From: Curtobacterium sp. MCSS17_007
Lineage (GTDB): Bacteria; Actinomycetota; Actinomycetes; Actinomycetales; Microbacteriaceae
Direction of reading: 5' to 3'
DNA length: 64,000 nucleotides
Assembly: GCF_003234175.2 (NCBI RefSeq)
Contig: NZ_CP126257.1
Coordinates: forward strand, 1,302,001 to 1,366,000
Position 1 is the first letter of the stretch, and each line of letters starts with the position of its first letter. A program made the position numbers and the translations under genes. Of the stretch, positions 21,661 to 30,681 are shown one piece after another. The notes beneath the pieces are model-generated. The model was not told the origin of the DNA, did not search any database, and saw only the letters and a program-made list of their open reading frames with translations.

Positions 21661-23397
21661 ATGACAACGTCACTCGTCGGCCAGCCGACAGCGCCGACGA
21701 CGCCGGACTTCCAGGCGTCGAAGGTCGGTCGGAAGGGCAACATCATCGTCCGGTGGATCACCTCCACCGACCACAAGACCATCGGGTACATGTACCTGAT
21801 CGCCTCGTTCATCTTCTTCCTGCTCGCAGGTGTGATGGCGCTCGTGATCCGTGCCCAGCTCTTCGAGCCCGGCCTGCAGGTCGTCGCGACGAAGGAGCAG
21901 TACAACCAGCTCTTCACGATGCACGGCACGATCATGCTGCTGATGTTCGCGACGCCGCTCTTCTCGGGCTTCGCGAACGCGATCATGCCGCTCCAGATCG
22001 GGGCGCCGGACGTCGCCTTCCCGCGTCTGAACGGGTTCGCCTTCTGGCTGTACCTGTTCGGCTCGCTCATCGCGGTCGGCGGCTTCCTCACCCCGCAGGG
22101 CGCCGCGTCCTTCGGTTGGTTCGCCTACGCGCCGCTGAGTGACACGACGTTCACACCGGGCCTCGGTGGGACGCTCTGGGTCTTCGGCCTCGGTATGACC
22201 GGCTTCTCGACGATCCTCGGTGCCGTGAACTTCATCACGACCATCATCACGATGCGTGCCCCGGGCATGACGATGTTCCGCATGTCGATCTTCACGTGGA
22301 ACACCCTCGTGACGTCGCTGCTCGTCCTGATGGCCTTCCCGGTGCTCGCCGCCGCGCTGTTCGGCCTCGGCCTCGACCGCGTGTTCGACGCACAGATCTA
22401 CAACCCGGCCAACGGCGGTGCCCTGCTCTGGCAGCACCTCTTCTGGTTCTTCGGCCACCCCGAGGTCTACATCATCGCGCTGCCGTTCTTCGGCATCGTC
22501 TCCGAGGTGTTCCCGGTCTTCAGCCGGAAGCCGATCTTCGGCTACAAGACCCTCGTCTACGCGACCATCTCCATCGCCGCCCTCTCGGTCACGGTGTGGG
22601 CGCACCACATGTACGTCACCGGTGGCGTCCTGCTCCCGTGGTTCTCGCTCATGACGATGCTCATCGCGGTCCCGACCGGCGTGAAGATCTTCAACTGGGT
22701 CGGCACGATGTGGCGTGGTTCGGTCACCTTCGAGACCCCGCTCCTCTGGGCCGTCGGCTTCCTCATCACCTTCACCTTCGGTGGTCTCACCGGTGTGATC
22801 CTGGCGTCGCCGCCGCTCGACTTCCACGTGTCCGACTCGTACTTCGTCGTCGCGCACTTCCACTACGTCGTGTTCGGCACCGTCGTGTTCGCGATGTTCT
22901 CGGGCTTCTACTTCTGGTGGCCCAAGTGGACCGGTCGCATGCTCAACGAGCGCCTGGGCAAGATCCACTTCTGGCTCCTGTTCATCGGCTTCCACACGAC
23001 GTTCCTCATCCAGCACTGGCTGGGCGTCATCGGCATGCCGCGTCGTTACGCGACCTACCTGCCGAACGACGGCTTCACCTGGATGAACCAGCTGTCGACG
23101 ATCGGCTCGATGATCCTCGCGATCTCGTTCCTGCCGTTCATCTTCAACGTCTACGTGACCGCCCGGAACGCGCCGAAGGTCGCCGTGAACGACCCGTGGG
23201 GCTACGGCCGCTCGCTCGAGTGGGCGACCAGCTGCCCGCCGCCGCGCCACAACTTCACGTCGATCCCGCGGATCCGTTCCGAGTCCCCGGCATTCGACCT
23301 GAACCACCCCGAGGCCGGTGTGCCGATCGGTGTGGGTCCGGCGAAGGACGCTCCGGACGCTCCGACCTACGACGCCGCGAAGGGCGAGGTGAAGTAA
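21661..23397 (+). CDS. ctaD: cytochrome c oxidase subunit I
   Basis: The catalytic subunit of the proton-pumping aa3 oxidase, with twelve hydrophobic helices and the heme a, heme a3 and CuB centres. The 578-residue product shows [11 protein letters not shown] (heme a His), [15 protein letters not shown] (CuB His and the cross-linked Tyr), [11 protein letters not shown] and [12 protein letters not shown] (heme ligands). It begins eleven bases after ctaC and is followed four bases later by ctaF, a single operon. The family-typical length and motifs leave little doubt. Confidence 0.98.
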   Translation: MTTSLVGQPTAPTTPDFQASKVGRKGNIIVRWITSTDHKTIGYMYLIASFIFFLLAGVMALVIRAQLFEPGLQVVATKEQYNQLFTMHGTIMLLMFATPLFSGFANAIMPLQIGAPDVAFPRLNGFAFWLYLFGSLIAVGGFLTPQGAASFGWFAYAPLSDTTFTPGLGGTLWVFGLGMTGFSTILGAVNFITTIITMRAPGMTMFRMSIFTWNTLVTSLLVLMAFPVLAAALFGLGLDRVFDAQIYNPANGGALLWQHLFWFFGHPEVYIIALPFFGIVSEVFPVFSRKPIFGYKTLVYATISIAALSVTVWAHHMYVTGGVLLPWFSLMTMLIAVPTGVKIFNWVGTMWRGSVTFETPLLWAVGFLITFTFGGLTGVILASPPLDFHVSDSYFVVAHFHYVVFGTVVFAMFSGFYFWWPKWTGRMLNERLGKIHFWLLFIGFHTTFLIQHWLGVIGMPRRYATYLPNDGFTWMNQLSTIGSMILAISFLPFIFNVYVTARNAPKVAVNDPWGYGRSLEWATSCPPPRHNFTSIPRIRSESPAFDLNHPEAGVPIGVGPAKDAPDAPTYDAAKGEVK

Positions 23398-23401
23398 CGC
23401 C

Positions 23402-23818
23402 ATGCGCGCCAACACCAACCTGTTCTGGATCCTGTTCGTCTTCTTCATCATCGCGGACGCCGCCTACACGATCTGGGCGATGATCTACTACGGTCGCCCG
23501 GAGTGGGTCGGCACCGTCGCGATCGGCCTCACCGGGATCATGTCCGCGTTCATCGCGTTCTACCTCGGGAAGGTCATGTCCTCGCAGGGCGGCGTCCTCC
23601 CGGAGGACCGCGCCGACGCGAACATCGAGGACGGCGACGCCGAGCTCGGGCACTTCAGCCCCTGGTCGTGGTGGCCGATCCTGCTCGCAGCCTCCACGGG
23701 GATCTGCTTCCTCGGCCTCGCAGCCGGCCTGTGGATCGTCCCGATCGGGCTCGCGCTCGTGACGGTCACCCTCGTGGGCTGGGTCTACGAGTACTACCGC
23801 GGCAACTTCGGACACTGA
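23402..23818 (+). CDS. ctaF: actinobacterial cytochrome c oxidase subunit IV
   Basis: A 138-residue small oxidase subunit with four hydrophobic segments and the family sequence RANTNLFWILFVFFIIADAAYT at its start, in two halves around a polar loop with GVLPEDRADANIEDGDAELGHFSPWSWWP features. In actinobacteria this subunit completes the aa3 part of the bc1-aa3 supercomplex. It follows ctaD by four bases and precedes a terminator. Confidence 0.94.
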   Translation: MRANTNLFWILFVFFIIADAAYTIWAMIYYGRPEWVGTVAIGLTGIMSAFIAFYLGKVMSSQGGVLPEDRADANIEDGDAELGHFSPWSWWPILLAASTGICFLGLAAGLWIVPIGLALVTVTLVGWVYEYYRGNFGH

Positions 23819-23845
23819 TCCGCAGCCTGCAGCGCACCTGACACA

Positions 23846-23877
23846 TTCGGGCGGCACCACATCCGGTGCCGCCCGAA
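23846..23877 (+). terminator. terminator of the ctaCDF operon
   Basis: A 13-base perfect stem (TTCGGGCGGCACC / GGTGCCGCCCGAA) with a 6-base loop, 27 bases after ctaF. Confidence 0.8.
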
Positions 23878-24018
23878 GTGCGTCCGCACCAGAACCACCG
23901 GTTCGTACCCTCCCGGACACGTCATCCACGGCCGAGACGGGTACGCCGGGAATCAACCGGCCCGCACACGGCTTGACCTCAGGCGGACCCCACCCCACAG
24001 CGAAAGGACTCACCTCCG

Positions 24019-25392
24019 GTGACCGACAAGCGCACCCTCATCATCTTCGGCGCGACGGGCGACCTCGCCTCCCGCCTGCTGCTCCCGGGACTCGGCACGT
24101 TCCTGCAGAGCGGTCGAGCGGTCCCCGTCCAGCTGATCGGCACGGGCCGCAGCGCCCGCAGCGCGGAGCAGTGGAAGGACGTCGTCACGAATTCCTTCGC
24201 GTCGCAGGACGTCAAGGGTCCCGAGGTCGACGCGACGCTCGAGTCCACGACCTTCATCCAGGGCGACCCGACCGACCCCGAGCACCTCAAGGCCCTGCTC
24301 GACGCGGCCGAGGCCGAGCCCATCCTGTACTTCGCGCTGCCGCCGCAGATCGCGTCGGACATCTGCGAGGCGCTGCAGGGCGTCGAGCTCCCCGAGGGCA
24401 CGACCCTGGCGTTCGAGAAGCCCTTCGGCACCGACGTCGCCAGCGCCGAGGCCCTGAACAAGACCGTGCTCGAGCTCGTCCCCGAGGAGCGCGTGCACCG
24501 CACCGACCACTTCCTCGGTCGCACGACGGTCCTCAACATCATCGGTCTGCGCTTCGCGAACCGTCTGTTCGAGCCGATCTGGAACGCGGACAACATCGAG
24601 AAGGTCGACGTCTTCTACGACGAGACGCTCGGGCTCGAGAACCGCGCGCAGTACTACGACGAGGCCGGCGCCCTGGTCGACATGATCCAGTCGCACCTGC
24701 TGCAGATCCTCGGCCTCGTGACGATGGACGCCCCCGCCGCCATCGACTCGGTCGAGTTCCGCTCGTCCCTCGCCCGTGTCCTGCGGTCGACCCGCCTCAA
24801 GGGCGACGACGCGAAGACCGCCTCGCGCCGCGCCGTCTACACGGCAGGGACGATCGACGGCAAGGAGCTGCCGTCGTACCAGGCCGAGGACGGCGTGGAC
24901 AAGTCGCGCGGCACCGAGACCCTGGCCGAGATCGAGGTCGAGGTCGACACCGCCCGCTGGAAGGGCGTGCCCTTCACCCTCCGCTCCGGCAAGGCGCTCG
25001 GTGCCAGCCGCAAGGAGGTCCTCATCACCTTCAAGCCCGTGACGCGCCTGCCCTCCGGTCTGTCCGGTCGCCCGAAGGCCGACACGCTGCGGATCGTCCT
25101 CAACCCGGACGAGATCGAGCTGAGCGTCTCGGCGAACGGTGGCGGCAACCCGTTCGAGATGGGTCAGGTCACCCTGTCGTCGTCCTTCGACGACGGCGAG
25201 CTCACCCCCTACGGCGAGGTCCTGAACGGGATCTTCCACGACGACCCGCTGCTCTCGATCCGCGGCGACGTCGCGGAGCGCTGCTGGGAGATCGTCGAGC
25301 CGGTCGTCGACGCGTGGAAGTCGGGCGACGTCCCGCTCGAGGAGTACCGCGCGGGCTCGCGTGGTCCGGCCGACTGGGAGTCGTCGTCCTGA
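24019..25392 (+). CDS. glucose-6-phosphate dehydrogenase-like enzyme
   Basis: A 457-residue member of the Zwf family, which oxidises glucose 6-phosphate to 6-phosphogluconolactone with NADP. Visible are the nucleotide loop FGATGDLASRLLLPGL near the N-terminus, EKPFG at about residue 134, and the substrate motif as RTDHFLGR (about 160-167) where RIDHYLGK is usual. The segment GALVDMIQSHLLQ keeps the general-base His but has Val where Arg is usual. It is shorter than main actinobacterial Zwf and has no opcA, tal or tkt neighbours, so it may be a paralogue with altered specificity. GTG 24019 follows AAAGGA. Confidence 0.85.
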   Translation: MTDKRTLIIFGATGDLASRLLLPGLGTFLQSGRAVPVQLIGTGRSARSAEQWKDVVTNSFASQDVKGPEVDATLESTTFIQGDPTDPEHLKALLDAAEAEPILYFALPPQIASDICEALQGVELPEGTTLAFEKPFGTDVASAEALNKTVLELVPEERVHRTDHFLGRTTVLNIIGLRFANRLFEPIWNADNIEKVDVFYDETLGLENRAQYYDEAGALVDMIQSHLLQILGLVTMDAPAAIDSVEFRSSLARVLRSTRLKGDDAKTASRRAVYTAGTIDGKELPSYQAEDGVDKSRGTETLAEIEVEVDTARWKGVPFTLRSGKALGASRKEVLITFKPVTRLPSGLSGRPKADTLRIVLNPDEIELSVSANGGGNPFEMGQVTLSSSFDDGELTPYGEVLNGIFHDDPLLSIRGDVAERCWEIVEPVVDAWKSGDVPLEEYRAGSRGPADWESSS

Positions 25393-25420
25393 CGGACTGC
25401 GTCTCCTGACGGAGCCACCT

Positions 25421-25468
25421 GACGGACGGGAGGCACGGTGCCAGCTGGCACCGTGCCTCCCGTCCGTC
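25421..25468. terminator. 48-base perfect palindrome after the G6PD-like gene
   Basis: Bases 25421-25444 (beginning GACGGACGGGAGGC) are perfectly complementary to 25445-25468, with no spacer at all, 28 bases after the stop codon. It shares the GGACGGGAGGC core with other hairpins in the window. It probably terminates the G6PD-like transcript and, being symmetric, the leftward GH15 transcript as well. Confidence 0.8.
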
Positions 25469-25538
25469 TGTGCGACCGTTCCTTCCCATCGCGTCCGACC
25501 TGGGATGCTGATCCGCGCGTTGGATGCCGGAAGGACCC

Positions 25539-25570
25539 GCCTCCTTCGCGCGGAACTGCCTCCTTCGCGC
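25539..25570. repeat. 13-base direct repeat beside the GH15 stop
   Basis: GCCTCCTTCGCGC occurs at 25539-25551 and again at 25558-25570, 19 bases apart, just beyond the GH15 stop. A small stem GAAGGA/TCCTTC overlaps the first copy. Its purpose is unknown. Confidence 0.5.
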
Positions 25571-25582
25571 TGATCGACAGGG

Positions 25583-27469
25583 TCAGGACGGCGCGCCGGC
25601 CCGTCGGCCGCCTCCCGTCCACGACCGCGTGCCCCCGTCGTGCACGGCGAGCCGCGTCCGGTGGCCCGACGACGCTCCGCGGGCCCGCGCGATCGCGTCC
25701 GCGGCGGACACGAGCGTCAGGTGCGAGAGCACCTGCGGGGTGTTGCCGATGTGGTGCCCGGTCGCGACGTCGATCTCCTCGGACAGCATGCCGACGTCGT
25801 TGGCGAAGCCGACGAGCACGTCCATCAGTCGTTCGGCGTCCTCGATGCGCCCCGATGCGGCGTACTGCTCGACGAGCCAGAAGGAGCACGCGAGGAACGG
25901 GTGCTCGCTGCCGGACAACCCGTCGAAGCCCGACGTCGTGCGGTACCGCAGCACCAGGCCGTCCTCGCCGCCGCGCAGGTCCTGCTCGATGGCCGCCACG
26001 GTGCCCGTCATGCGCGGGTCGTCGGCGGGCAGGTAGCCGATCTGCGGCAGCACGAGCAGGCTCGCGTCCACCTCGTCGGTGTCGTAGTGCTGCCGGTAGC
26101 TGCCGCGTGCGGCGTTCCAACCGTGCTCCTCGATCTCGGCGCGCACCTCGTCGCGCAGGGTCCGCCAGCGGTCGACCGGTCCCTCGAGCCCGAACTCCTC
26201 GACGGCGGCGACGCCACGGTCGAACGCCGCCCAGATCATCGCCCGCGAGTGCGTGAAGTGCCGTCGGGGTCCGCGCATCTCCCAGATGCCGTTGTCCGGC
26301 TGCTGCCAGTGCTCCTCGACGTAGCCGAGCAGCGCGCGCTGGAGCGCCCAGGAGTCGGCGTTCTCCTCGACGCCGAGCTCGCGCGCGTCGTGCAGGGCGG
26401 CGAGCACCTCGCCGAAGACGTCGCCCTGGTACTGCGTCGACGCACCGTTGCCGGTCCGCACGGGCACGGAGTCGAGGTAGCCGGGCAGCTCCTCGATCGT
26501 CCGCTCGGGGAGCTCCCGCTCGCCGGCGACGCCGTACATGATCTGCACGTCCGCGGGGTCGCCGGCGATCGCGCGGAGCAGCCACCCCCGCCAGTGGGTG
26601 GCCTCGTCGCGGTAGCCGTGGGCGATCAGGGACGCGAGCGCCAGGGAGGCGTCGCGCAGCCACACGTACCGGTAGTCCCAGTTGCGTTCGCCGCCGGGGT
26701 CCTCCGGGAGGCTCGTGGTCGCGGCCGCGACGACGCCGCCGGTCTCCCCGTGGGTCATCGCGCGGAGGAGCAGCAGGGAGCGCCGGCTCGCCTCGGCGTA
26801 CGGGCCCTCGGTGTGCGCGGTCGCCATCCAGTCCCGCCACCACCGTTCGGTCCGGTGGATCGCTGCGTCGACGTCGAGCGGCTCCGGTGGCTCCCGGTGC
26901 GAGGGGTACCAGGTGAGGACCGTGTCGACCACGTCGCCGTCGTGCACCGTCACCGTGCTCGTGTGGCGGTGGTCGTCGGCGTGGAAGCGCACACCGCGGA
27001 CGATCACCGAGCCGGGGCCGGCGGTCGCCAGCAGTGCGGGGTCGTCGTCGCCGCCGATCTGGCGGACCCAGGGGAGCGCCCGGGCGTAGTCGAAGCGGAT
27101 CCGCAGCGTCTGCTCGACCTCGACCGAGCCCTGCAGGCCGCGCACCCGGCGGATGATCGCCGCGCGGTGGGTCCCGACGGGCATGAGGTCGGTGACCTCG
27201 ACGACACCGGTGGCCGTGGTCCACACCGTCGAGAGCACGAGCGTGTCGCGGTGGTGGTGCCGGGTGCTCGTCGCCGCCGGGTCGGTCGGGCGCAGCGACC
27301 AGTGCCCGTGGTCCTCGGTGCCGAGCAGGGAGGCGAAGGTGGAGGGGCTGTCGAACCGCGGGAGGCACGCCCAGTCGATCGTGCCGTCCCGTCCGACGAG
27401 GGCGGCGGTGCAGGTGTCGCCGATGAGGGCGTGGTCCTCGATGCGGTTCGGCGGGGTTCCGGTGCTCAT
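25583..27469 (-). CDS. glycoside hydrolase family 15 protein
   Basis: A 628-residue GH15 enzyme of the glucoamylase/trehalase type. It begins with the small beta domain seen in bacterial GH15 (NRIEDHALIGDTCTAALVGR, DGTIDWACLPRFDSPSTFASLLG). The (alpha/alpha)6 barrel follows, with RNWDYRYVWLRDASLALASL at about residue 260 and later SEEIDVATGHHIGNTPQVLSH. No signal peptide is seen, so it is probably cytoplasmic, acting on trehalose or alpha-glucans. The ATG at 27469 is preferred over an in-frame TTG at 27481; TTGGAT lies six bases before it, possibly a leaderless promoter. Substrate is not determined by sequence. Confidence 0.88.
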   Translation of the reverse strand: MSTGTPPNRIEDHALIGDTCTAALVGRDGTIDWACLPRFDSPSTFASLLGTEDHGHWSLRPTDPAATSTRHHHRDTLVLSTVWTTATGVVEVTDLMPVGTHRAAIIRRVRGLQGSVEVEQTLRIRFDYARALPWVRQIGGDDDPALLATAGPGSVIVRGVRFHADDHRHTSTVTVHDGDVVDTVLTWYPSHREPPEPLDVDAAIHRTERWWRDWMATAHTEGPYAEASRRSLLLLRAMTHGETGGVVAAATTSLPEDPGGERNWDYRYVWLRDASLALASLIAHGYRDEATHWRGWLLRAIAGDPADVQIMYGVAGERELPERTIEELPGYLDSVPVRTGNGASTQYQGDVFGEVLAALHDARELGVEENADSWALQRALLGYVEEHWQQPDNGIWEMRGPRRHFTHSRAMIWAAFDRGVAAVEEFGLEGPVDRWRTLRDEVRAEIEEHGWNAARGSYRQHYDTDEVDASLLVLPQIGYLPADDPRMTGTVAAIEQDLRGGEDGLVLRYRTTSGFDGLSGSEHPFLACSFWLVEQYAASGRIEDAERLMDVLVGFANDVGMLSEEIDVATGHHIGNTPQVLSHLTLVSAADAIARARGASSGHRTRLAVHDGGTRSWTGGGRRAGAPS

Positions 27470-27566
27470 GGGCCGATCCAACCACCCGTGCGCGCCTTCA
27501 CCGCCCGGGCTGAGGGTGTGCTCAGCGCCGGCCCGGCGTCAGGATCGCGTCGTGTTGCGTCGCGTC

Positions 27567-27608
27567 GCACCGCGCACCGCGCACCGCGCATGGCGCACCG
27601 CGGAGCGC
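27567..27608. repeat. heptamer tandem repeat
   Basis: Six consecutive 7-base units: GCACCGC three times, GCATGGC, GCACCGC, then GGAGCGC. They lie between the GH15 gene and the App1-type gene. Such a tract could vary in copy number between strains. Confidence 0.6.
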
Positions 27609-27640
27609 GCTGCGCCCTGCGCGTCGTGCGCTTCGCGCTC
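27603..27640 (-). terminator. possible terminator of the App1-type gene
   Basis: GAGCGCG at 27603-27609 pairs with CGCGCTC at 27634-27640, with further GCGC pairing inside, around the stop codon of the leftward App1-type gene. Confidence 0.35.
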
Positions 27641-28703
27641 AGAGCGGTGCCGAGGGGTCCGCCTCGGCGAGGCCGACCCGGGCCAGCTCCGACCAGAGCC
27701 CTGCGCCGTCGGGTGCGTAGACCCACGGGGCCGTGCTGTCGCGGGACCGTTCCTGGGCGCGCGACCGGCCACCGGCGAGGACCGCCTCGCTCGTGGACAG
27801 CTGCCGGATGGCGACGGCCGCGACGTTCTCCGGGTGCTCCCGGGCGAAGTCGCCGTACAGGGTCTCGTCGTGCTGGCCGTCGTCGCCGACGAGCAGCCAC
27901 TGCACGTCCGGGAAGTCGCTCGCGAGCCGGCGGAGGTTCTGCTGCTTGTGGAGCTGTCCGCTGCGGAAGAACCGGTCGTGGGTGGGCCCCCAGTCCGTGA
28001 GGAGCATGGTGCCCGACGGGTACATGTTCCGGGTGAGGAAGCGCTGCAGGGTCGGCGCGACGTTCCACGCGCCGGTCGACAGGTAGACCGTCGGAGCCCC
28101 GGGGTGCTGTGCGAGGACGCGTTCGTAGAGCACCGACATCCCCGGCACCGGACGGCGCGCGTGCTCGGTGAGGACGAAGGAGTTCCACGCCGCGAGCATC
28201 GGTCGGGGGAGCGAGGTGACCATCACCGTGTCGTCGATGTCCGACAGCAGCCCGAAGCGCGTGTCGGGGTCCACGATGAAGACGTCGGCCTCGACGTCGC
28301 GCATCCCACCGGCCGAAAGGCGCACCGTCTGCCACCCCGGTTCGAGGTCGATCGGGACCTTCGCGTCGACCACGCCGCCGCGGTCCGACTGCACCACGTG
28401 CGTGGTGCCACCCGCGGTCACGGTCACCTCGGCGTCGTCGACCGCGACGCTCGTGAAGCTCCGCCAGCCCCGCACGCCGTAGTAGGAGGCGTCGGACGCG
28501 AGACCGCGCCGGGTGAGCAGCACCCGGCAGAGCACGCGGATCCACCCTGGTGCGCCGTAGCCCGTGTAGGGGATGACGGTCGGGACGAGCCCGCGGCGCC
28601 GGGCACGGTGCTCCCGGAACTCCTGCACGGCGTCCTCGATGCGGGCGGCGCGGTGCAGGATCGGCTCGGCCAACGACGGCTCGTGGGGCGTCCAGTCGGG
28701 CAT
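27639..28703 (-). CDS. App1-type phosphatase domain protein (DUF2183)
   Basis: A 354-residue protein whose C-terminal half matches the catalytic domain of yeast App1 phosphatidate phosphatase (DUF2183), a HAD-fold family. The nucleophile motif is FGLLSDIDDTVMVTSLPRP (DxDxT, about residues 150-158), followed by PVPGMSVLYERVL, YLSTGAWNV and GDDGQHDETLYGDFA (late HAD acidic motif). The N-terminal half is a beta-rich region with no known function. The ATG at 28703 follows GGGAGGA. It runs in the same direction as the GH15 gene and diverges from the TetR gene. Lipid phosphatase activity is plausible but unproven for bacterial members. Confidence 0.83.
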   Translation of the reverse strand: MPDWTPHEPSLAEPILHRAARIEDAVQEFREHRARRRGLVPTVIPYTGYGAPGWIRVLCRVLLTRRGLASDASYYGVRGWRSFTSVAVDDAEVTVTAGGTTHVVQSDRGGVVDAKVPIDLEPGWQTVRLSAGGMRDVEADVFIVDPDTRFGLLSDIDDTVMVTSLPRPMLAAWNSFVLTEHARRPVPGMSVLYERVLAQHPGAPTVYLSTGAWNVAPTLQRFLTRNMYPSGTMLLTDWGPTHDRFFRSGQLHKQQNLRRLASDFPDVQWLLVGDDGQHDETLYGDFAREHPENVAAVAIRQLSTSEAVLAGGRSRAQERSRDSTAPWVYAPDGAGLWSELARVGLAEADPSAPL

Positions 28704-28854
28704 GGGGCCATCCTCCCACGCGGCGGCTGCGGACGGCTGTCGGGCGTCCCACGGACGTGGTGAGTCGCAGCCACGTTCCAGCCGGTCTCTGCGACCATTG
28801 CCTCCGTCACTTCCCACATGACCGCGCTCCACCGGGAGCGCAAGAGGAGAACAC

Positions 28855-29502
28855 GTGCTCGTCACCGAGGTATCGAACGCACTGCCGGGGGGATCATCAC
28901 TGCTCAGGAACGAGCCGGTCCAAGCCCGCAGTTCGGCGCGCCTCGCGGGACTGCTCGACGCCGCGGCCGCGGTCATCGACGAGATCGGGTTCGAGCGCCT
29001 GACCACCGCCATGGTCGCCGAACGGGCGGGGGCCTCCATCGGGACGGTCTACCGGTACTTCCCGGACCGGATCGCCGTGGTCGAGGCGCTCGCGATCCGC
29101 AGCACCCAGCGACTGGCCGAGCGGTTCCTCACGGCGCTCGACGAGAGCGACGCCGCCACGTGGCAGGACGCCTGCGACGCGCTCATCGACGCCACCGTCG
29201 ACATGTACCGCACCGAGCCGGGCTTCCGGGCGATCCGGTTCGGCGACGCGGCGGACACCGGCAGCCACGACGCCGAGGACCGCATGGCTGCGCTGGGGGC
29301 AGCCGTGTCACAGGTCCTGCACGACCGCTTCGGGTTCCCGACGAACGAGCGGGTGCAGCGCACCTGGGTCGTCCTGGCCGAGTCTGCCCACGCCGTCATC
29401 GCGCGGGCGGTGCGCGACCGGTCGGCTCCCGACACCGCGCTGATCGAGGAGTACCGCACGATGAGCCGCGCCCACCTCGAAGCGGTGGTCGCCGCCTCCT
29501 GA
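28855..29502 (+). CDS. TetR family transcriptional regulator
   Basis: A 215-residue repressor-type protein. The TetR helix-turn-helix is at about residues 28-78 (LLDAAAAVIDEIGFERLTTA, MVAERAGASIGTVYRYFPDR); the C-terminal ligand-binding part is not specific to a known subfamily. GTG 28855 is preceded by AGAGGAGA. It is divergent from the App1-type gene across 151 bases, which makes that gene a natural target, but no clear palindromic operator was recognised there. The ligand is unknown. Confidence 0.88.
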   Translation: MLVTEVSNALPGGSSLLRNEPVQARSSARLAGLLDAAAAVIDEIGFERLTTAMVAERAGASIGTVYRYFPDRIAVVEALAIRSTQRLAERFLTALDESDAATWQDACDALIDATVDMYRTEPGFRAIRFGDAADTGSHDAEDRMAALGAAVSQVLHDRFGFPTNERVQRTWVVLAESAHAVIARAVRDRSAPDTALIEEYRTMSRAHLEAVVAAS

Positions 29503-29551
29503 CCGGCGCCCGGCCGCGCCGACGCGCCCGGCCGGCAGCACGGACCGATCC

Positions 29552-29590
29552 CACGACGCCCGCGTTCCGAACAGGGACGCGGGCGTCGTG
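29552..29590 (+). terminator. terminator after the TetR gene
   Basis: A 14-base perfect stem (CACGACGCCCGCGT / ACGCGGGCGTCGTG) with an 11-base loop, 49 bases after the stop. Confidence 0.75.
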
Positions 29591-29722
29591 CGTGCCGCCG
29601 CCGTGGCCCGGGAGGACCCGCCAGGAGCGGGAGGAACCGCTCGGAGCAGCGGTGGGTGCGCGGGTGGTTGTCCGCGGACCGTCATGCGCTGTCACGGCGC
29701 AACGACATCCGTTTCGCGCGGG

Positions 29723-29728
29723 TACGCT
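29723..29728 (+). promoter_or_regulatory. -10 element of the osmoprotectant transporter operon
   Basis: TACGCT lies 38 bases before the ATPase ATG; AGAAGGG at 29755-29761 is the ribosome binding site. Confidence 0.45.
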
Positions 29729-29766
29729 CGCACGGAGTCGGGCTACCTCCGGACAGAAGGGCACCC

Positions 29767-30681
29767 ATGATCGAGTTCCGCTCGGTACGCAAGACGTACC
29801 CGGACGGCACCACGGCGGTCGACGAGTTCGACCTCGTCATCCCGTCGCGGACCACCACGGTGTTCGTCGGTTCGAGCGGGTGCGGGAAGACCACCCTGCT
29901 CCGCATGATCAACCGGATGGTCGACCCGACCTCCGGATCGGTCGAGATCGACGGCGAGGACGTCGCCGGCGTCGACCCCGTGCAGCTCCGCCGCCGGATC
30001 GGCTACGTCATGCAGAACGCCGGTCTGTTGCCGCACCGCAAGGTCGCCGACAACATCGCCACCGTGCCGCTGCTGACCGGGGTATCGAAGGGCGAGGCCC
30101 GCGCGCGTGCCCTCGAACTCATGGACACCGTCGGTCTCGACCGCGGGCTCGCCGACCGGTACCCGTCCCAGCTCTCCGGCGGCCAGCAGCAGCGGGTGGG
30201 CGTCGCCCGCGGGCTGGCGGTGGACCCGAACGTGCTGCTCATGGACGAGCCGTTCGGGGCGGTCGACCCCCTCGTGCGCAACGACCTGCAGGACGAGCTG
30301 ATCCGTCTGCAGCGCGAGCTCGGGAAGACCGTCGTCTTCGTCACGCACGACATCGACGAGGCCTTCAAGCTGGGCGACCAGGTCGTCATCCTCAAGAAGG
30401 GCGGCGAGATCGCCCAGCTCGGCACCCCCGCCGAGATCCTGGCGGAGCCGGCGGACGACTTCGTCGCGAACTTCATCGGTGCCGGGCGCGGTCGTCGTGC
30501 CCTGCGGGTCGAGCAGACCCCGACCGGCCCGATCGTCGTGGACGGTGACGGCCGGGCAGCCGGTGTGCTCACCGGTCCGGTGCAGGTGGTCGACGCCGCA
30601 GCCGCGGTGCCGCAGGTGGCAGAGGCCGGGGCGCGTGACACCGCCCCGGGTGCTCCGGCGCAGGGTGGGGGACCGCGGTGA
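29767..30681 (+). CDS. osmoprotectant ABC importer, ATPase
   Basis: The 304-residue ATPase of an OpuC/OsmU-type glycine betaine, carnitine or choline importer. Motifs are Walker A GSSGCGKTT (about 36-44), signature LSGGQQQRVG (about 136), Walker B VLLMDEPFGAVDPLVR (about 156) and the switch His in VFVTHDIDEAF. The C-terminus is a short Ala-rich tail instead of full tandem CBS domains. It overlaps the first permease gene by four bases (GTGA); all four genes of the operon are linked this way. The ligand is inferred from the operon, not shown. Confidence 0.9.
   Translation: MIEFRSVRKTYPDGTTAVDEFDLVIPSRTTTVFVGSSGCGKTTLLRMINRMVDPTSGSVEIDGEDVAGVDPVQLRRRIGYVMQNAGLLPHRKVADNIATVPLLTGVSKGEARARALELMDTVGLDRGLADRYPSQLSGGQQQRVGVARGLAVDPNVLLMDEPFGAVDPLVRNDLQDELIRLQRELGKTVVFVTHDIDEAFKLGDQVVILKKGGEIAQLGTPAEILAEPADDFVANFIGAGRGRRALRVEQTPTGPIVVDGDGRAAGVLTGPVQVVDAAAAVPQVAEAGARDTAPGAPAQGGGPR

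Noticed and set aside
20747..23818. A complete bc1-aa3 respiratory operon
   Set aside because: Only ctaC, ctaD and ctaF are present. ctaE and qcrCAB are not found; in many actinobacteria they are at another locus, so their absence here is not surprising.
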